From the NCBI RefSeq assembly GCF_900186585.1, contig NZ_FYDD01000003.1, positions 310,001 to 374,000 on the forward strand: a stretch of DNA of 64,000 nt. The letters are read 5' to 3'. A model generated the notes under the pieces. It had not been told where the DNA came from, ran no database searches, and saw only the letters and a program-made list of their open reading frames with translations. This stretch comes from Massiliimalia timonensis. GTDB lineage: Bacteria; Bacillota; Clostridia; Oscillospirales; Ruminococcaceae. Shown piece by piece: positions 52,294 to 60,412 of the stretch; positions within the stretch are counted from its first letter, which is position 1; the number at the start of each line of letters is the position of its first letter. Made by a program: the position numbers and the translations under genes.

Positions 52294-52683
52294 ATGGAGA
52301 TCTTTCCGTTCATTGGGATTGCTTTGGTGGGGGCGGCGCTGTGCATCCTATTCCGTCAGTACAAGCCGGAATATGCGATGATGACCGCGCTTGCATGCGG
52401 GATTTTGCTGTTTGGCATGGTGCTGCTCAATTTAAAGCCGGTATTTGAAACGGTGACAGAAATGATGGAACGGGTACAGGTCAACAGCGCCTATGCAAAG
52501 GCTGTTATCAAAGCGCTGGGGATCTGTTATGTGGTGCAGCTGGCGGCGGACACCTGCCGGGATGCCGGTCAAAGCGCCTTGGCGGGCAAGGTGGAGCTAG
52601 GCGGGAAAGCGGCAGTGGTAGTCATTGCACTGCCATTATTCCAAAATCTGCTGGAATTGGCGTTAAGCTTGATCGATCTATAA
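52294..52683 (+). CDS. spoIIIAD: Stage III sporulation protein AD
   Basis: A 129-residue membrane protein related to SpoIIIAC at its N-terminus (MEIFPFIGIALVGAALCILFRQYKPEYAMM; given as the start and PEYAMM motif). The ATG at 52294 has an AGGAAC site and gives the normal family length; an in-frame TTG at 52267 would overlap spoIIIAC. Several hydrophobic helices follow. Confidence 0.95.
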   Translation: MEIFPFIGIALVGAALCILFRQYKPEYAMMTALACGILLFGMVLLNLKPVFETVTEMMERVQVNSAYAKAVIKALGICYVVQLAADTCRDAGQSALAGKVELGGKAAVVVIALPLFQNLLELALSLIDL

Positions 52684-52698
52684 AAGGGAAGTGAAAGG

Positions 52699-53841
52699 AT
52701 GCGGATAAAAGTAAGGGGGCTTGTCGCCGGGATATTGCTTTTTTTCCTGTGTGGGTTTGGCGTGCCGGCAAGCGCGCAGGGGCTTTCGGAGGATTATGCG
52801 GAATATTTCGAGAGCAGCGGTGCCAATGAACTGTTTGGCATGGCGCCGGAGGAAACCCAAGATCTGTTGGAGGAAAGCGGGATCGCTTCCTTGGACAGCG
52901 AGGAGCTGCTGGCTTTGGATGCGGGAAGCCTGTGGGATGCCCTGCTAGGGGAGTTGGCGGACAGGCTGGCTCAGCCCGTTAAAATTTTGGTGCTGACTTT
53001 AGGCATGGTGCTGATCGCCTCCATGATGGGGATCATGCAATCCACGACCGGGGAGGGGACGCAAAGCGTTTTTTCGGTCGTCGTGGTGCTGGGGGTCAGC
53101 GGGATCATCGTTTCGCCGCTGGTCCAGGTTATTCAGGACATTACGGCGATGATCTCGCAGATCGGGGAATTCATTACAGGCTTTGTACCGGTTTACGCGG
53201 GAGTGGTGGCGGCTTCCGGCAAGCCATTGTCAGCATTTGCCTATCAGGGTGTGCTGGTCACGGTGATTCAGGTGATCTCATTTTTGACCACCAATATTCT
53301 GATTCCGCTGATCTGCCTGTATCTAGCGCTGAGTGTAAGCAGTGCGGCGACCCATAAAATCAAGGTGGGCGGGATCGCAAATGCGATCCGTTCCGCAGTG
53401 GTTTGGTGTTTGGGATTATTTTTAACCGTCTTTGTCAGCTTGCTGACCATTAAGGGATTTGTGGCCGGGGCGGCAGACAGCGTTACCTTCCGGACCGGGA
53501 AATTTTTGGTGGGTTCCCTCGTGCCGATCGTGGGGAATGCTGTCAGCGACGCTATGACGGTAGTACAGGGTTCCTTAGGGGTGATACGGTCCAGCGTGGG
53601 CGCTTTTGGGATTTTGGTGATCGTGCTGACTTTTCTTCCGGCGGTCATCAACCTGTTTTTTCTGAATATCGCGCTGAAAATTTCCCAGGCGGCAAGCGAT
53701 TCTCTGGGAACGTCAGAGGTAAGCGGGCTGTTGGGATCGACAGGGTTCGTGCTATCCCTGCTGCTGGCGGTACTGATTTGCTTTGCGGTGATGCTGGTGA
53801 TCGCGATCTCTTTGATGCTGATGATGACAAACGGAAGCTGA
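52699..53841 (+). CDS. spoIIIAE: Stage III sporulation protein AE
   Basis: A 380-residue polytopic membrane protein with an N-terminal signal peptide ending near PASAQG, an acidic extracellular stretch, then about seven or eight membrane helices. Segments such as GEFITGFVPVYAGVVAASGKP and GNAVSDAMTVVQGSLGVIRSSVG match SpoIIIAE. It is the largest membrane component of the complex. Start has an AAAGGATG-type site after spoIIIAD. Confidence 0.95.
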   Translation: MRIKVRGLVAGILLFFLCGFGVPASAQGLSEDYAEYFESSGANELFGMAPEETQDLLEESGIASLDSEELLALDAGSLWDALLGELADRLAQPVKILVLTLGMVLIASMMGIMQSTTGEGTQSVFSVVVVLGVSGIIVSPLVQVIQDITAMISQIGEFITGFVPVYAGVVAASGKPLSAFAYQGVLVTVIQVISFLTTNILIPLICLYLALSVSSAATHKIKVGGIANAIRSAVVWCLGLFLTVFVSLLTIKGFVAGAADSVTFRTGKFLVGSLVPIVGNAVSDAMTVVQGSLGVIRSSVGAFGILVIVLTFLPAVINLFFLNIALKISQAASDSLGTSEVSGLLGSTGFVLSLLLAVLICFAVMLVIAISLMLMMTNGS

Positions 53842-53899
53842 AATCGGGGAAACCATCCTTAATTCTACAAGGACAGAATACTTTTGTGATGCGAAAGCG

Positions 53900-54391
53900 A
53901 TGGTGATAGATATGGAAACGATACGTTCGATCGGTGCCTCTGTCTGTATCACGATGATCGTTACCGGGATATTTTCTATTTTGATTCCGGGGAAAGCGAT
54001 GGAAAAAACAGTACAAATGGCAGTGGGGCTGTTTTTCCTGGCAAGCATTGTTCTGCCGATCGCAAACGGGGACTGGAAAGGGTTTATGTCCGTGCAGTCC
54101 ACCCGGGAGGAGGTGTCTCTGCCTGATCTGGAGCAGACGGTGGAACAGAATATGATAGAACTGACGCAGGAACAGTTATGTGATCAGGCTAAGGCTTTGC
54201 TGGGGGCCGAGGGGATCACTGCAAAACAAGTTTCAGTTACAGTACATATTGACGGGGACAACAGCATAACTATTACTGAGATACTCATTGTCTTGCCAAA
54301 GGAAGAGGTGTTAAACTTCCCGCTGGCGGGTCAGGTCATTAAAGACGGGTTCCAGATAGAGCCAAAAATCATGCTGGAAGGAGACGGATAA
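53900..54391 (+). CDS. spoIIIAF: Stage III sporulation protein AF
   Basis: A 163-residue protein with two N-terminal membrane helices and a cytoplasm-excluded ring-building-type domain containing KQVSVTVHIDGDNSITITEILI. An ATG at 53912 (MET IRSIGAS) preceded by GGTGAT is an alternative start, shortening it by four residues. It follows spoIIIAE after 58 bases and is one base before spoIIIAG. Confidence 0.92.
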   Translation: MVIDMETIRSIGASVCITMIVTGIFSILIPGKAMEKTVQMAVGLFFLASIVLPIANGDWKGFMSVQSTREEVSLPDLEQTVEQNMIELTQEQLCDQAKALLGAEGITAKQVSVTVHIDGDNSITITEILIVLPKEEVLNFPLAGQVIKDGFQIEPKIMLEGDG

Positions 54392-54964
54392 ATGGAAGGA
54401 AAACACTGGAAAGGCTTTTTGGATTCCGTGATGCAGGACAGCAAAAAACGAAAATTGGTACTCCTTGCCGGGGCGGTCCTGATCGGGATCATCTTTCTTT
54501 CTACCTTTTGGGGAGGCAAGGAAGACCGAAAGGAAAAAACACAGCCGGTTTCTCAAATCTCTGAGGAAACGTATGTCGCCCAGTTGGAGGACAAAGTGAA
54601 GAATCTGCTTTCGGGAATTGACGGGGTAGGGACTCCGCAGGTGATGCTGACGTTGGAAAGCAGTTCCGAGTATGTCTACCAATCGGAAACGAAGCGTTCC
54701 TCCGACCAGACCGGGGAATCAGGGACAGCGGTGCAGCAAAGGGAAGACAGTGAACAGACCATAGTGATGGTGGAGGGTGATAATGGCGAAAAACAGGCGT
54801 TGATCCGGACCGAGCTGACCCCTAAGGTACAGGGGATCGTGGTGGTTTGCGATGGTGCGGACCGGATCGAGGTACAGGCACAGATTGTCGATGTTCTGAC
54901 GACGGCGTTTGGCATTTCGTCCGCCCGTGTCAGTGTAGCGAAAGCAGCGTCGTCGGGCGGGTAA
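54392..54964 (+). CDS. spoIIIAG: Stage III sporulation protein AG
   Basis: A 190-residue protein with one membrane anchor (KLVLLAGAVLIGIIFLSTF) and an extracytoplasmic ring-building domain (LLSGIDGVGTPQVMLTLESS ... PKVQGIVVVCDGAD). In B. subtilis SpoIIIAG forms a large oligomeric ring in the intermembrane space. Start directly abuts the spoIIIAF stop, indicating coupled translation. Confidence 0.95.
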   Translation: MEGKHWKGFLDSVMQDSKKRKLVLLAGAVLIGIIFLSTFWGGKEDRKEKTQPVSQISEETYVAQLEDKVKNLLSGIDGVGTPQVMLTLESSSEYVYQSETKRSSDQTGESGTAVQQREDSEQTIVMVEGDNGEKQALIRTELTPKVQGIVVVCDGADRIEVQAQIVDVLTTAFGISSARVSVAKAASSGG

Positions 54965-55009
54965 TCCGCTGATGATGAAAATTTTTGAGGAAAGTAAGGT
55001 AAGGCTATT

Positions 55010-55621
55010 ATGAAAGCAAATTTTGTCATTGGAAAAAAGCAGATCATTCTGGCGGCTTTAGTGGTCGTGCTGGGCGGCGCAGTGTATGTCAACTATCTCT
55101 ACGCGGATAAGGACAAAGATTATCTGGTCACTGACGTCTTAAACCAGACCTCCCAGAGTGAAAGCGCCCTGGAAACCGGAAACGACATCACTTCCGCCAC
55201 GACCGATGGGGAACGGCTGGAAGGGAAAAATTACGGGGATGCACAACTGGTAAGCGGGGAAATTTCCGCTTCCGAATATTTTAAACAGGCGCAGCTGGAA
55301 CGCACGAAATCCCGCGATGAAGCAGTGGAAACGGTAAAATCCGTATTGGAAAACTCAGACGCCAGCGCCGAGGAGGTGGCGGACGCTACCAATAAGATCG
55401 TGGAGATCTCTCAGCAGATCGAGGATGAAAGCAAGATCGAGACCCTGATCAAGGCAAAGGGATTTGAAAACTGCGTGGTATACTTGGATGATGAAAGCGC
55501 CAATGTTGTGGTACAGACTTCCGGGCTTGCGGTAGAACAGGCGGCGCAGATCAAAAACATCGTCTTGTCAGAAAAAGACATTAAAGCGGAGAACATTACG
55601 ATACAAGAGGTCGCCGAATAG
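55010..55621 (+). CDS. spoIIIAH: Stage III sporulation protein AH
   Basis: Partner of forespore SpoIIQ bridging the two membranes, 203 residues. One N-terminal anchor (KQIILAALVVVLGGAVYVNYLY), a polar linker with ISASEYFKQAQLERTKSRDEA, and a YscJ/FliF-like ring-building domain (ENCVVYLDDESANVVVQTSGL). Last gene of the operon, ending at a terminator. Confidence 0.96.
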   Translation: MKANFVIGKKQIILAALVVVLGGAVYVNYLYADKDKDYLVTDVLNQTSQSESALETGNDITSATTDGERLEGKNYGDAQLVSGEISASEYFKQAQLERTKSRDEAVETVKSVLENSDASAEEVADATNKIVEISQQIEDESKIETLIKAKGFENCVVYLDDESANVVVQTSGLAVEQAAQIKNIVLSEKDIKAENITIQEVAE

Positions 55622-55636
55622 GCGAAAAACGGTGAT

Positions 55637-55675
55637 AAAAACAGAGAGCAGGCTGTTTTGCTCTCTGTTTTTTAG
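55637..55675 (+). terminator. Terminator of the spoIIIA operon
   Basis: A perfect 14-bp stem (55637-55650 with 55659-55672) with an 8-base loop and a T-run. Confidence 0.92.
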
Positions 55676-55733
55676 CATTTGCGGGGAAATTTTTGAAATT
55701 TTTGCAAACAAACTTTTTTTTTACGGGATAGTA

Positions 55734-55742
55734 TGATATAAT
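55734..55742 (+). promoter_or_regulatory. Extended -10 promoter of the Asp23-nusB-xseA-dxs operon
   Basis: TGA-TATAAT at 55734-55742, about 70 bases before the first gene. The -35 region is a poor match. Confidence 0.6.
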
Positions 55743-55813
55743 AATGATACCTAAAGTTGAATGGAAAAAAGGCAAATTTGAATAAATATACCTAAGCAAA
55801 TGGAGGTCATGTC

Positions 55814-56167
55814 ATGGATGTCAGCGCACAGAGTAAAAGTGGAAGGCTCAATATATCCGAAGCAGTGATCGGAAGGATCGCGCAGTTAGTTGTTCGCGAT
55901 GTGGAAGGGGTTTACAGCATGGCGCCGTCGCCGTCCCGGATGCGTGATATCGTGCTGCGTTCACAACGCAATCGATCCATTTTGACAAGGATGAACGCCG
56001 GGGTCGCGGAGCTGGATATTTATGTAAAGATAAAGCAGGGATACCGGATCAAAACCGTGGCGGAAGAGATCCAGAACTATGTGAAGGAAGCGGTTCAAAA
56101 CATGACTTCGATCGCGGTATCCAAGGTCAATGTCTATGTTCAGGACGTCTGCGTGGGAAAAGAGTAA
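55814..56167 (+). CDS. Asp23/Gls24 family envelope stress response protein
   Basis: A 117-residue Asp23/Gls24 (YqhY-type) protein. Core pattern: GRLNISEAVIGRIAQLVVRDVEGVYSM near the start (in parts), LDIYVKIKQGYRIKTVAEEIQ and VNVYVQDVCVGK at the end. YqhY next to nusB is conserved across Firmicutes and has been linked to control of fatty acid synthesis in B. subtilis. A GGAGG site precedes the ATG. Confidence 0.94.
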   Translation: MDVSAQSKSGRLNISEAVIGRIAQLVVRDVEGVYSMAPSPSRMRDIVLRSQRNRSILTRMNAGVAELDIYVKIKQGYRIKTVAEEIQNYVKEAVQNMTSIAVSKVNVYVQDVCVGKE

Positions 56168-56236
56168 ATGAGATCTGCCTGTTGCTTCAATAGGCAGATT
56201 TATGGTTATGAGGAATATTGAGAGGGTAAAAGGATT

Positions 56237-56626
56237 ATGACAAGACATCAGATGAGAGAGGCGGCATTTATGCTGACCTTTGAACGCATTTTTACAACGG
56301 ATTCCGTGGAAGAAATTGTGGATACCGCAAAAGAATGCGACAGCTTTGAAATAAACGATCAGGCCATCGCCCTGTTCCGCGGGGTGGACGAGCACCGGGA
56401 AGAACTGGATGGGATCATTGCAAAACACCTGAAAAACTGGTCGATCGGAAGGATCTCTAAAGTATCCCTGGCTGTGCTGCGGATCGCAGTATACGAGATG
56501 AAATACTGCGACGACATCTCAGATGAAATCGCGATCAGCGAGGCGGTAAAAATCGCCCAGACCTACACGCTCAAGGACGACGTCACCTTTGTCAACGGCG
56601 TGCTGGCATCTGTTTCGAGGGCGTGA
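56237..56626 (+). CDS. nusB: Transcription antitermination factor NusB
   Basis: All-helical NusB of 129 residues, used in rRNA antitermination with NusE. Family segments TRHQMREAAFMLTFERI, LFRGVDEHREELDGIIAKHL, LAVLRIAVYEM and ISEAVKIAQTY, ending in FVNGVLASVSRA, are clear. Its stop overlaps the next start (TGATG). Confidence 0.97.
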   Translation: MTRHQMREAAFMLTFERIFTTDSVEEIVDTAKECDSFEINDQAIALFRGVDEHREELDGIIAKHLKNWSIGRISKVSLAVLRIAVYEMKYCDDISDEIAISEAVKIAQTYTLKDDVTFVNGVLASVSRA

Positions 56627-57579
56627 TGGGCGTTTATTTGGGGCTGGATACCAGCAATTACACCACCTCCGCCGCTCTGTATGATGAGACGACCGGGCAG
56701 GTATTGATGAAGAAAAAGCTGCTTCCGGTCAAAGAAAAGGAATGCGGCCTGCGCCAAAGCGACGCGGTATTCCACCACGTAAAACAGCTTGGCGGCCTGA
56801 TCGAAGAGCTTTTTTCGGAAGCCGGCAGGGTAACCTTGTCCGGGATCGGGTATTCTGCCTTTCCGCGCCGGGTAAAAGGCTCTTATATGCCCTGCTTTTT
56901 GGTGGGGGATCTGGTTTCCCGGTCTTTGTCCGCCAGCGGACAGGTGCCGCGGTACGCGTTTTCCCATCAGGAAGGGCATATCGTTTCCGCACTGTACTCG
57001 GCAGGTAAGCTGGACTGGCTGAAAGAGCCTTTTTACGCCTTTCATGTGTCCGGCGGTACGACAGAGGCGCTTTTGGTGCGCTCTGAGGGAGCGGAGCTTG
57101 CCGTTACCCTGCTGGGAAAAACGCTGGATCTGAACGCCGGTCAGGCTATTGACCGGGTAGGGGTCATGCTGGGGTGTTCGTTCCCGTGTGGAAAACAGCT
57201 GGAGGATCTGGCACTGCAATGGGAAAAGCCAGTAACAGGAAAGGTTTCCTTGAAAGGGGCGGACTGCTGTTTGTCCGGAATCCAGAACCAGTGTGAGGCG
57301 CTGTTTCAAAAGGGTGCGGAAAAGGAATATATCGCGAAATATTGTCTTTCCTGTGTGGAGGCGGCGGTTGCCGGAATGACACAGGAAATTTATCATGCTT
57401 ATGGGAAAAAGCCGCTGTTATATGCCGGCGGGGTCATGTCAAATTCCCTGATCCGGCAGTCATTATCCCAAAAGTTTGGCGGGGTGTTTGCACAGCCCCA
57501 GTTTTCCTCGGACAACAGCGCCGGGGTTGCGGTGCTGGCCTCTATGGCGGCGCAAGGAGAGTCATTACAACCATGCTAG
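56626..57579 (+). CDS. TsaD/Kae1-like ASKHA protein (paralogue, unknown role)
   Basis: A 317-residue member of the TsaD/Kae1 (peptidase M22-like) family. N-terminal phosphate-binding loop LGLDTSNYTTSAAL, metal-binding His114 and His118 in SHQEGHIVSA, a glycine motif FHVSGGTTEALLV, and Asp in FSSDNSAGVAVL are present. It is shorter and more divergent than TsaD, which makes the t6A tRNA modification. Its fixed place between nusB and xseA suggests a paralogue rather than TsaD itself; substrate unknown. ATG 56626 is preferred over GTG 56623. Confidence 0.85.
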   Translation: MGVYLGLDTSNYTTSAALYDETTGQVLMKKKLLPVKEKECGLRQSDAVFHHVKQLGGLIEELFSEAGRVTLSGIGYSAFPRRVKGSYMPCFLVGDLVSRSLSASGQVPRYAFSHQEGHIVSALYSAGKLDWLKEPFYAFHVSGGTTEALLVRSEGAELAVTLLGKTLDLNAGQAIDRVGVMLGCSFPCGKQLEDLALQWEKPVTGKVSLKGADCCLSGIQNQCEALFQKGAEKEYIAKYCLSCVEAAVAGMTQEIYHAYGKKPLLYAGGVMSNSLIRQSLSQKFGGVFAQPQFSSDNSAGVAVLASMAAQGESLQPC

Positions 57580-58793
57580 ATTACTTTGATACAGTATATT
57601 CGGTGTCGCAATTAAACCGCTATCTGAAAGATGTGATAGATTCAGACGGTTTTTTGAAACAGATCACGATCAAAGGGGAATTGTCCAACTTCACCAACCA
57701 CTTGAAAACAGGTCACTTCTATTTTTCGTTAAAGGATCAGAACTGCTCGATCAAGGCGGTGATGTTCCGCACCTATGCGCATCAGGTCCGGTTCCGGCCG
57801 GAAAACGGGATGGGCGTGGTGCTGACCGGGTCGGTGCGTGTATTTGAACGGGACGGCGCCCTGCAGTTTTACTGCGAACGGATGGAACCGGACGGGATCG
57901 GCGCGCTTACACTGGCCTTTGAACAACTGAAAGAACGGCTTGCTAAAGAGGGGCTGTTCGCGCAGGAGCACAAAAAACCGATTCCGGTATATCCCAAAAG
58001 GATCGGCGTTGTCACCTCTAAAACGGGAGCGGCGCTTCAGGATATTTTAAATATCCTATCCCGGCGGTATCCGGTAGCCACGGTGGTGCTGATCCCCGCT
58101 TTAGTACAGGGAGAAAACGCCGCGGCTTCGGTCTGCGAGGGGATCGCGCTTGCCGAAGAGGCAGAGCTCGACGTTCTGATCGTTGGGCGGGGCGGCGGTT
58201 CGATCGAGGATCTGTGGTGCTTTAACGAAGAATGTGTGGCGCGCGCTATTTATCAGTGCACCGTTCCGGTGATCTCCGCGGTGGGGCATGAGATCGACTT
58301 CACGATCGCGGATTTTGTAGCGGATCTGCGCGCTCCCACCCCTTCTGCCGCTGCGGAGCTTTGCGCGCCTGACATCCGGGATCTGATCGCGGGATTGGGC
58401 GCTGTCAAAGAAAAACTGGACTACCAAATGAAGCAGAAGCTTCAGCAGTGTTCCGAAGCCTTTACCGTACAGGCGGGACGGCTGGAACGTTTTTCCCCTC
58501 AGCGGGTGCTGGAGCATTCACAGGAACGGTTGAACCATTTATCAGACCGTTTGGAGCGGGCGCAGCAGCGCCTTTTAGAGCAAAAGCAGGAACAGGCGGC
58601 CCGAGCGATGGGGATGCTGGAAGCGCTTAGCCCGTTAAAGGTATTTGGCAGGGGATATTCGGCGGCCTATGTCGGCGAAACGCTGATTCGTTCGGCCAAA
58701 CAGGTACAAGCGGGCGATACTGTGAGGACGCGTTTGACAGACGGGGAAATTTACAGTACTGTGATGAAAACGACGCTGGAAGGGAAAGAATAG
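57573..58793 (+). CDS. xseA: Exodeoxyribonuclease VII large subunit
   Basis: Catalytic subunit of exonuclease VII, 406 residues from the ATG at 57573, preceded by AAGGAGAG; a much longer in-frame opening upstream overlaps the TsaD-like gene and is rejected. The N-terminal OB fold (TVYSVSQLNRYLKDVI), catalytic-domain segments IGVVTSKTGAALQDIL, DVLIVGRGGGSIEDLWCFN, PVISAVGHEIDFTI and the long C-terminal coiled coil are intact. Overlaps the previous stop. Confidence 0.97.
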   Translation: MLDYFDTVYSVSQLNRYLKDVIDSDGFLKQITIKGELSNFTNHLKTGHFYFSLKDQNCSIKAVMFRTYAHQVRFRPENGMGVVLTGSVRVFERDGALQFYCERMEPDGIGALTLAFEQLKERLAKEGLFAQEHKKPIPVYPKRIGVVTSKTGAALQDILNILSRRYPVATVVLIPALVQGENAAASVCEGIALAEEAELDVLIVGRGGGSIEDLWCFNEECVARAIYQCTVPVISAVGHEIDFTIADFVADLRAPTPSAAAELCAPDIRDLIAGLGAVKEKLDYQMKQKLQQCSEAFTVQAGRLERFSPQRVLEHSQERLNHLSDRLERAQQRLLEQKQEQAARAMGMLEALSPLKVFGRGYSAAYVGETLIRSAKQVQAGDTVRTRLTDGEIYSTVMKTTLEGKE

Positions 58794-58796
58794 GAT

Positions 58797-59012
58797 ATGG
58801 CTGGAAAGAAAAAACAGCCCGGCTTTGAAGAAGCCGCGGCGGAATTGGAACAGATCATTGCAAAGATGGAGCAGGGCGATTTAAGCCTGGAAGAATCTTT
58901 GAAGCTATATGAGCAGGGCGTGTCCCTGACAAGAATTTGCGCAAAGGAATTGCAGACGGCGCAGCTGAAAATGGAAGAACTGAAAGCAGGAAAAAAAGAT
59001 GAAACAGTATGA
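58797..59012 (+). CDS. xseB: Exodeoxyribonuclease VII small subunit
   Basis: A 71-residue helical subunit that oligomerises on XseA. The family pattern FEEAAAELEQIIAKMEQG, DLSLEESLKLYEQGVSL and ELQTAQLKMEEL is complete. Begins three bases after the xseA stop and overlaps ispA by 14 bases. Confidence 0.97.
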   Translation: MAGKKKQPGFEEAAAELEQIIAKMEQGDLSLEESLKLYEQGVSLTRICAKELQTAQLKMEELKAGKKDETV

Positions 59013-59886
59013 GCAGAAAATGGAGGCATATCTTACCCTGATCAACCGGGCGCTTTCCGAAGCGCTTCCGCTGGCTGATGCTTCCTATGATTCGGTGATC
59101 GAGGCGATGCGTTATTCGGTGATGAATGCGGGGAAACGTATCCGTCCCGTTTTAACGCTGGAGTTTTGCCGTGTGCTTGGCGGGGAGGTCGCGCTTGCCC
59201 TGCCGTTTGCCTGTGGGGTTGAGATGATCCACTGCTATTCTTTGATCCACGACGATCTGCCCTGTATGGACGATGATGACCTGCGCCGTGGGAAACCGTC
59301 CTGTCACAAGCAGTTTGGCGAGGCGACGGCTCTGCTTGCCGGGGACGCGCTTTTGACCAAGGCGTTTGAAGTGATGTCCCATTCCGAACTGGGGAAAAAA
59401 GACCCCGCGGCGGCGTTACAGGCGATCCGGCAGATGGCTTATTTTGCCGGAGATGCGGGCATGGTAGGCGGTCAGGTGATCGACCTTGCCATCGAGGGGA
59501 AAAAGGTTTCTCCACAGCTTTTGCAGCAGATGCACCGGATGAAGACCAGCGCGATCATCAAAGCGGCCTGCAAAATGGGCGTGATCTGCGCTGGCGGCAC
59601 GGAAGAAGACCTTTTGAAAGCGGAACAATATGGGGACAATCTGGGCCTTGCTTTTCAGATTGTAGATGATATTTTGGATTTGACTGCTGATGAATCGGAA
59701 CTGGGCAAACCGGTGAACAGCGATTTAGAAAATGAGAAGGTAACCTTTATTACCCTGTTTGGCATGGAACAGGCGGAACAGATGGCGCAGGAGTATACAA
59801 ATAACGCGCTTGAGGTTGCGAAAAGTCTCCCGGATGGAGGTTTTTTGGAGGAATTAATCCAGGCGCTGCTTGTCAGAAGGAAATAG
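58999..59886 (+). CDS. ispA: Polyprenyl (farnesyl) diphosphate synthase
   Basis: Prenyl chain elongation enzyme, 295 residues, most likely making farnesyl diphosphate. First Asp-rich motif HDDLPCMDDDDLRRGKP and second FQIVDDILDLTAD bind magnesium and diphosphate; GKRIRPVLTLE near the start is standard. Gene position between xseB and dxs links isoprenoid precursor synthesis with chain elongation in one operon. Confidence 0.96.
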   Translation: MKQYEQKMEAYLTLINRALSEALPLADASYDSVIEAMRYSVMNAGKRIRPVLTLEFCRVLGGEVALALPFACGVEMIHCYSLIHDDLPCMDDDDLRRGKPSCHKQFGEATALLAGDALLTKAFEVMSHSELGKKDPAAALQAIRQMAYFAGDAGMVGGQVIDLAIEGKKVSPQLLQQMHRMKTSAIIKAACKMGVICAGGTEEDLLKAEQYGDNLGLAFQIVDDILDLTADESELGKPVNSDLENEKVTFITLFGMEQAEQMAQEYTNNALEVAKSLPDGGFLEELIQALLVRRK

Positions 59887-59917
59887 GACTGGCCTATGTT
59901 TAGAAAGGGGCAACTCC

Positions 59918-60379
59918 ATGAATCAGATTTTGAAATTAATTGATGATTTTTTTCATAATTATGTACTGATGGTCGCTTTGATCTCTTGGGCTGCTGCACA
60001 GCTCATTAAGGTGATCTTGGTCTTGATAGAAACAAAAGAAGTAAAGTGGGAACGGATGATCGGCTCGGGCGGGATGCCCAGTTCCCACTCTTCCACAGTG
60101 TGTAGCGTAGTTGTGGCGCTAGCAAAGTGTTATGGGGTTTCCTCACCTGTATTTGCAGTGGCATTTGTGCTGGCTGCAATTGTCATGCATGACGCAATGG
60201 GCGTACGGCTGGAAGCCGGAAAGCATGCGAGGATCATTAACGTCCTGATGAAGAAAATGAAGATCGAAGACATTGATCAGGAAAAGGATTTGAAAGAGCT
60301 GCTGGGCCACACTACCCGTCAGGTTTTGGGAGGCGGCCTGTTAGGCGTGATCATTGCATTGGTGATCCCTGTCTTTTAA
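59918..60379 (+). CDS. Divergent PAP2 family membrane protein (DUF212)
   Basis: A 153-residue membrane protein from the ATG at 59918 with an AAAGGGG site; an earlier in-frame start at 59870 overlaps ispA. PAP2-like features are GSGGMPSSHSSTVCSV and a later VMHDAMGVRLEAGKHA with charged residues, ending in LGHTTRQVLGGGLLG. Possibly a phosphatase of a polyprenyl or lipid phosphate, fitting the neighbouring isoprenoid genes. Confidence 0.92.
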   Translation: MNQILKLIDDFFHNYVLMVALISWAAAQLIKVILVLIETKEVKWERMIGSGGMPSSHSSTVCSVVVALAKCYGVSSPVFAVAFVLAAIVMHDAMGVRLEAGKHARIINVLMKKMKIEDIDQEKDLKELLGHTTRQVLGGGLLGVIIALVIPVF

Positions 60380-60412
60380 GACATGGAAATTTGAGTAAGG
60401 TGATAAGGAATC

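Noticed and set aside
57342-57572. Longer N-terminus for XseA
   Set aside because: The extra 77 residues overlap the TsaD-like gene and do not resemble XseA; ATG 57573 has a good ribosome binding site and the standard start.
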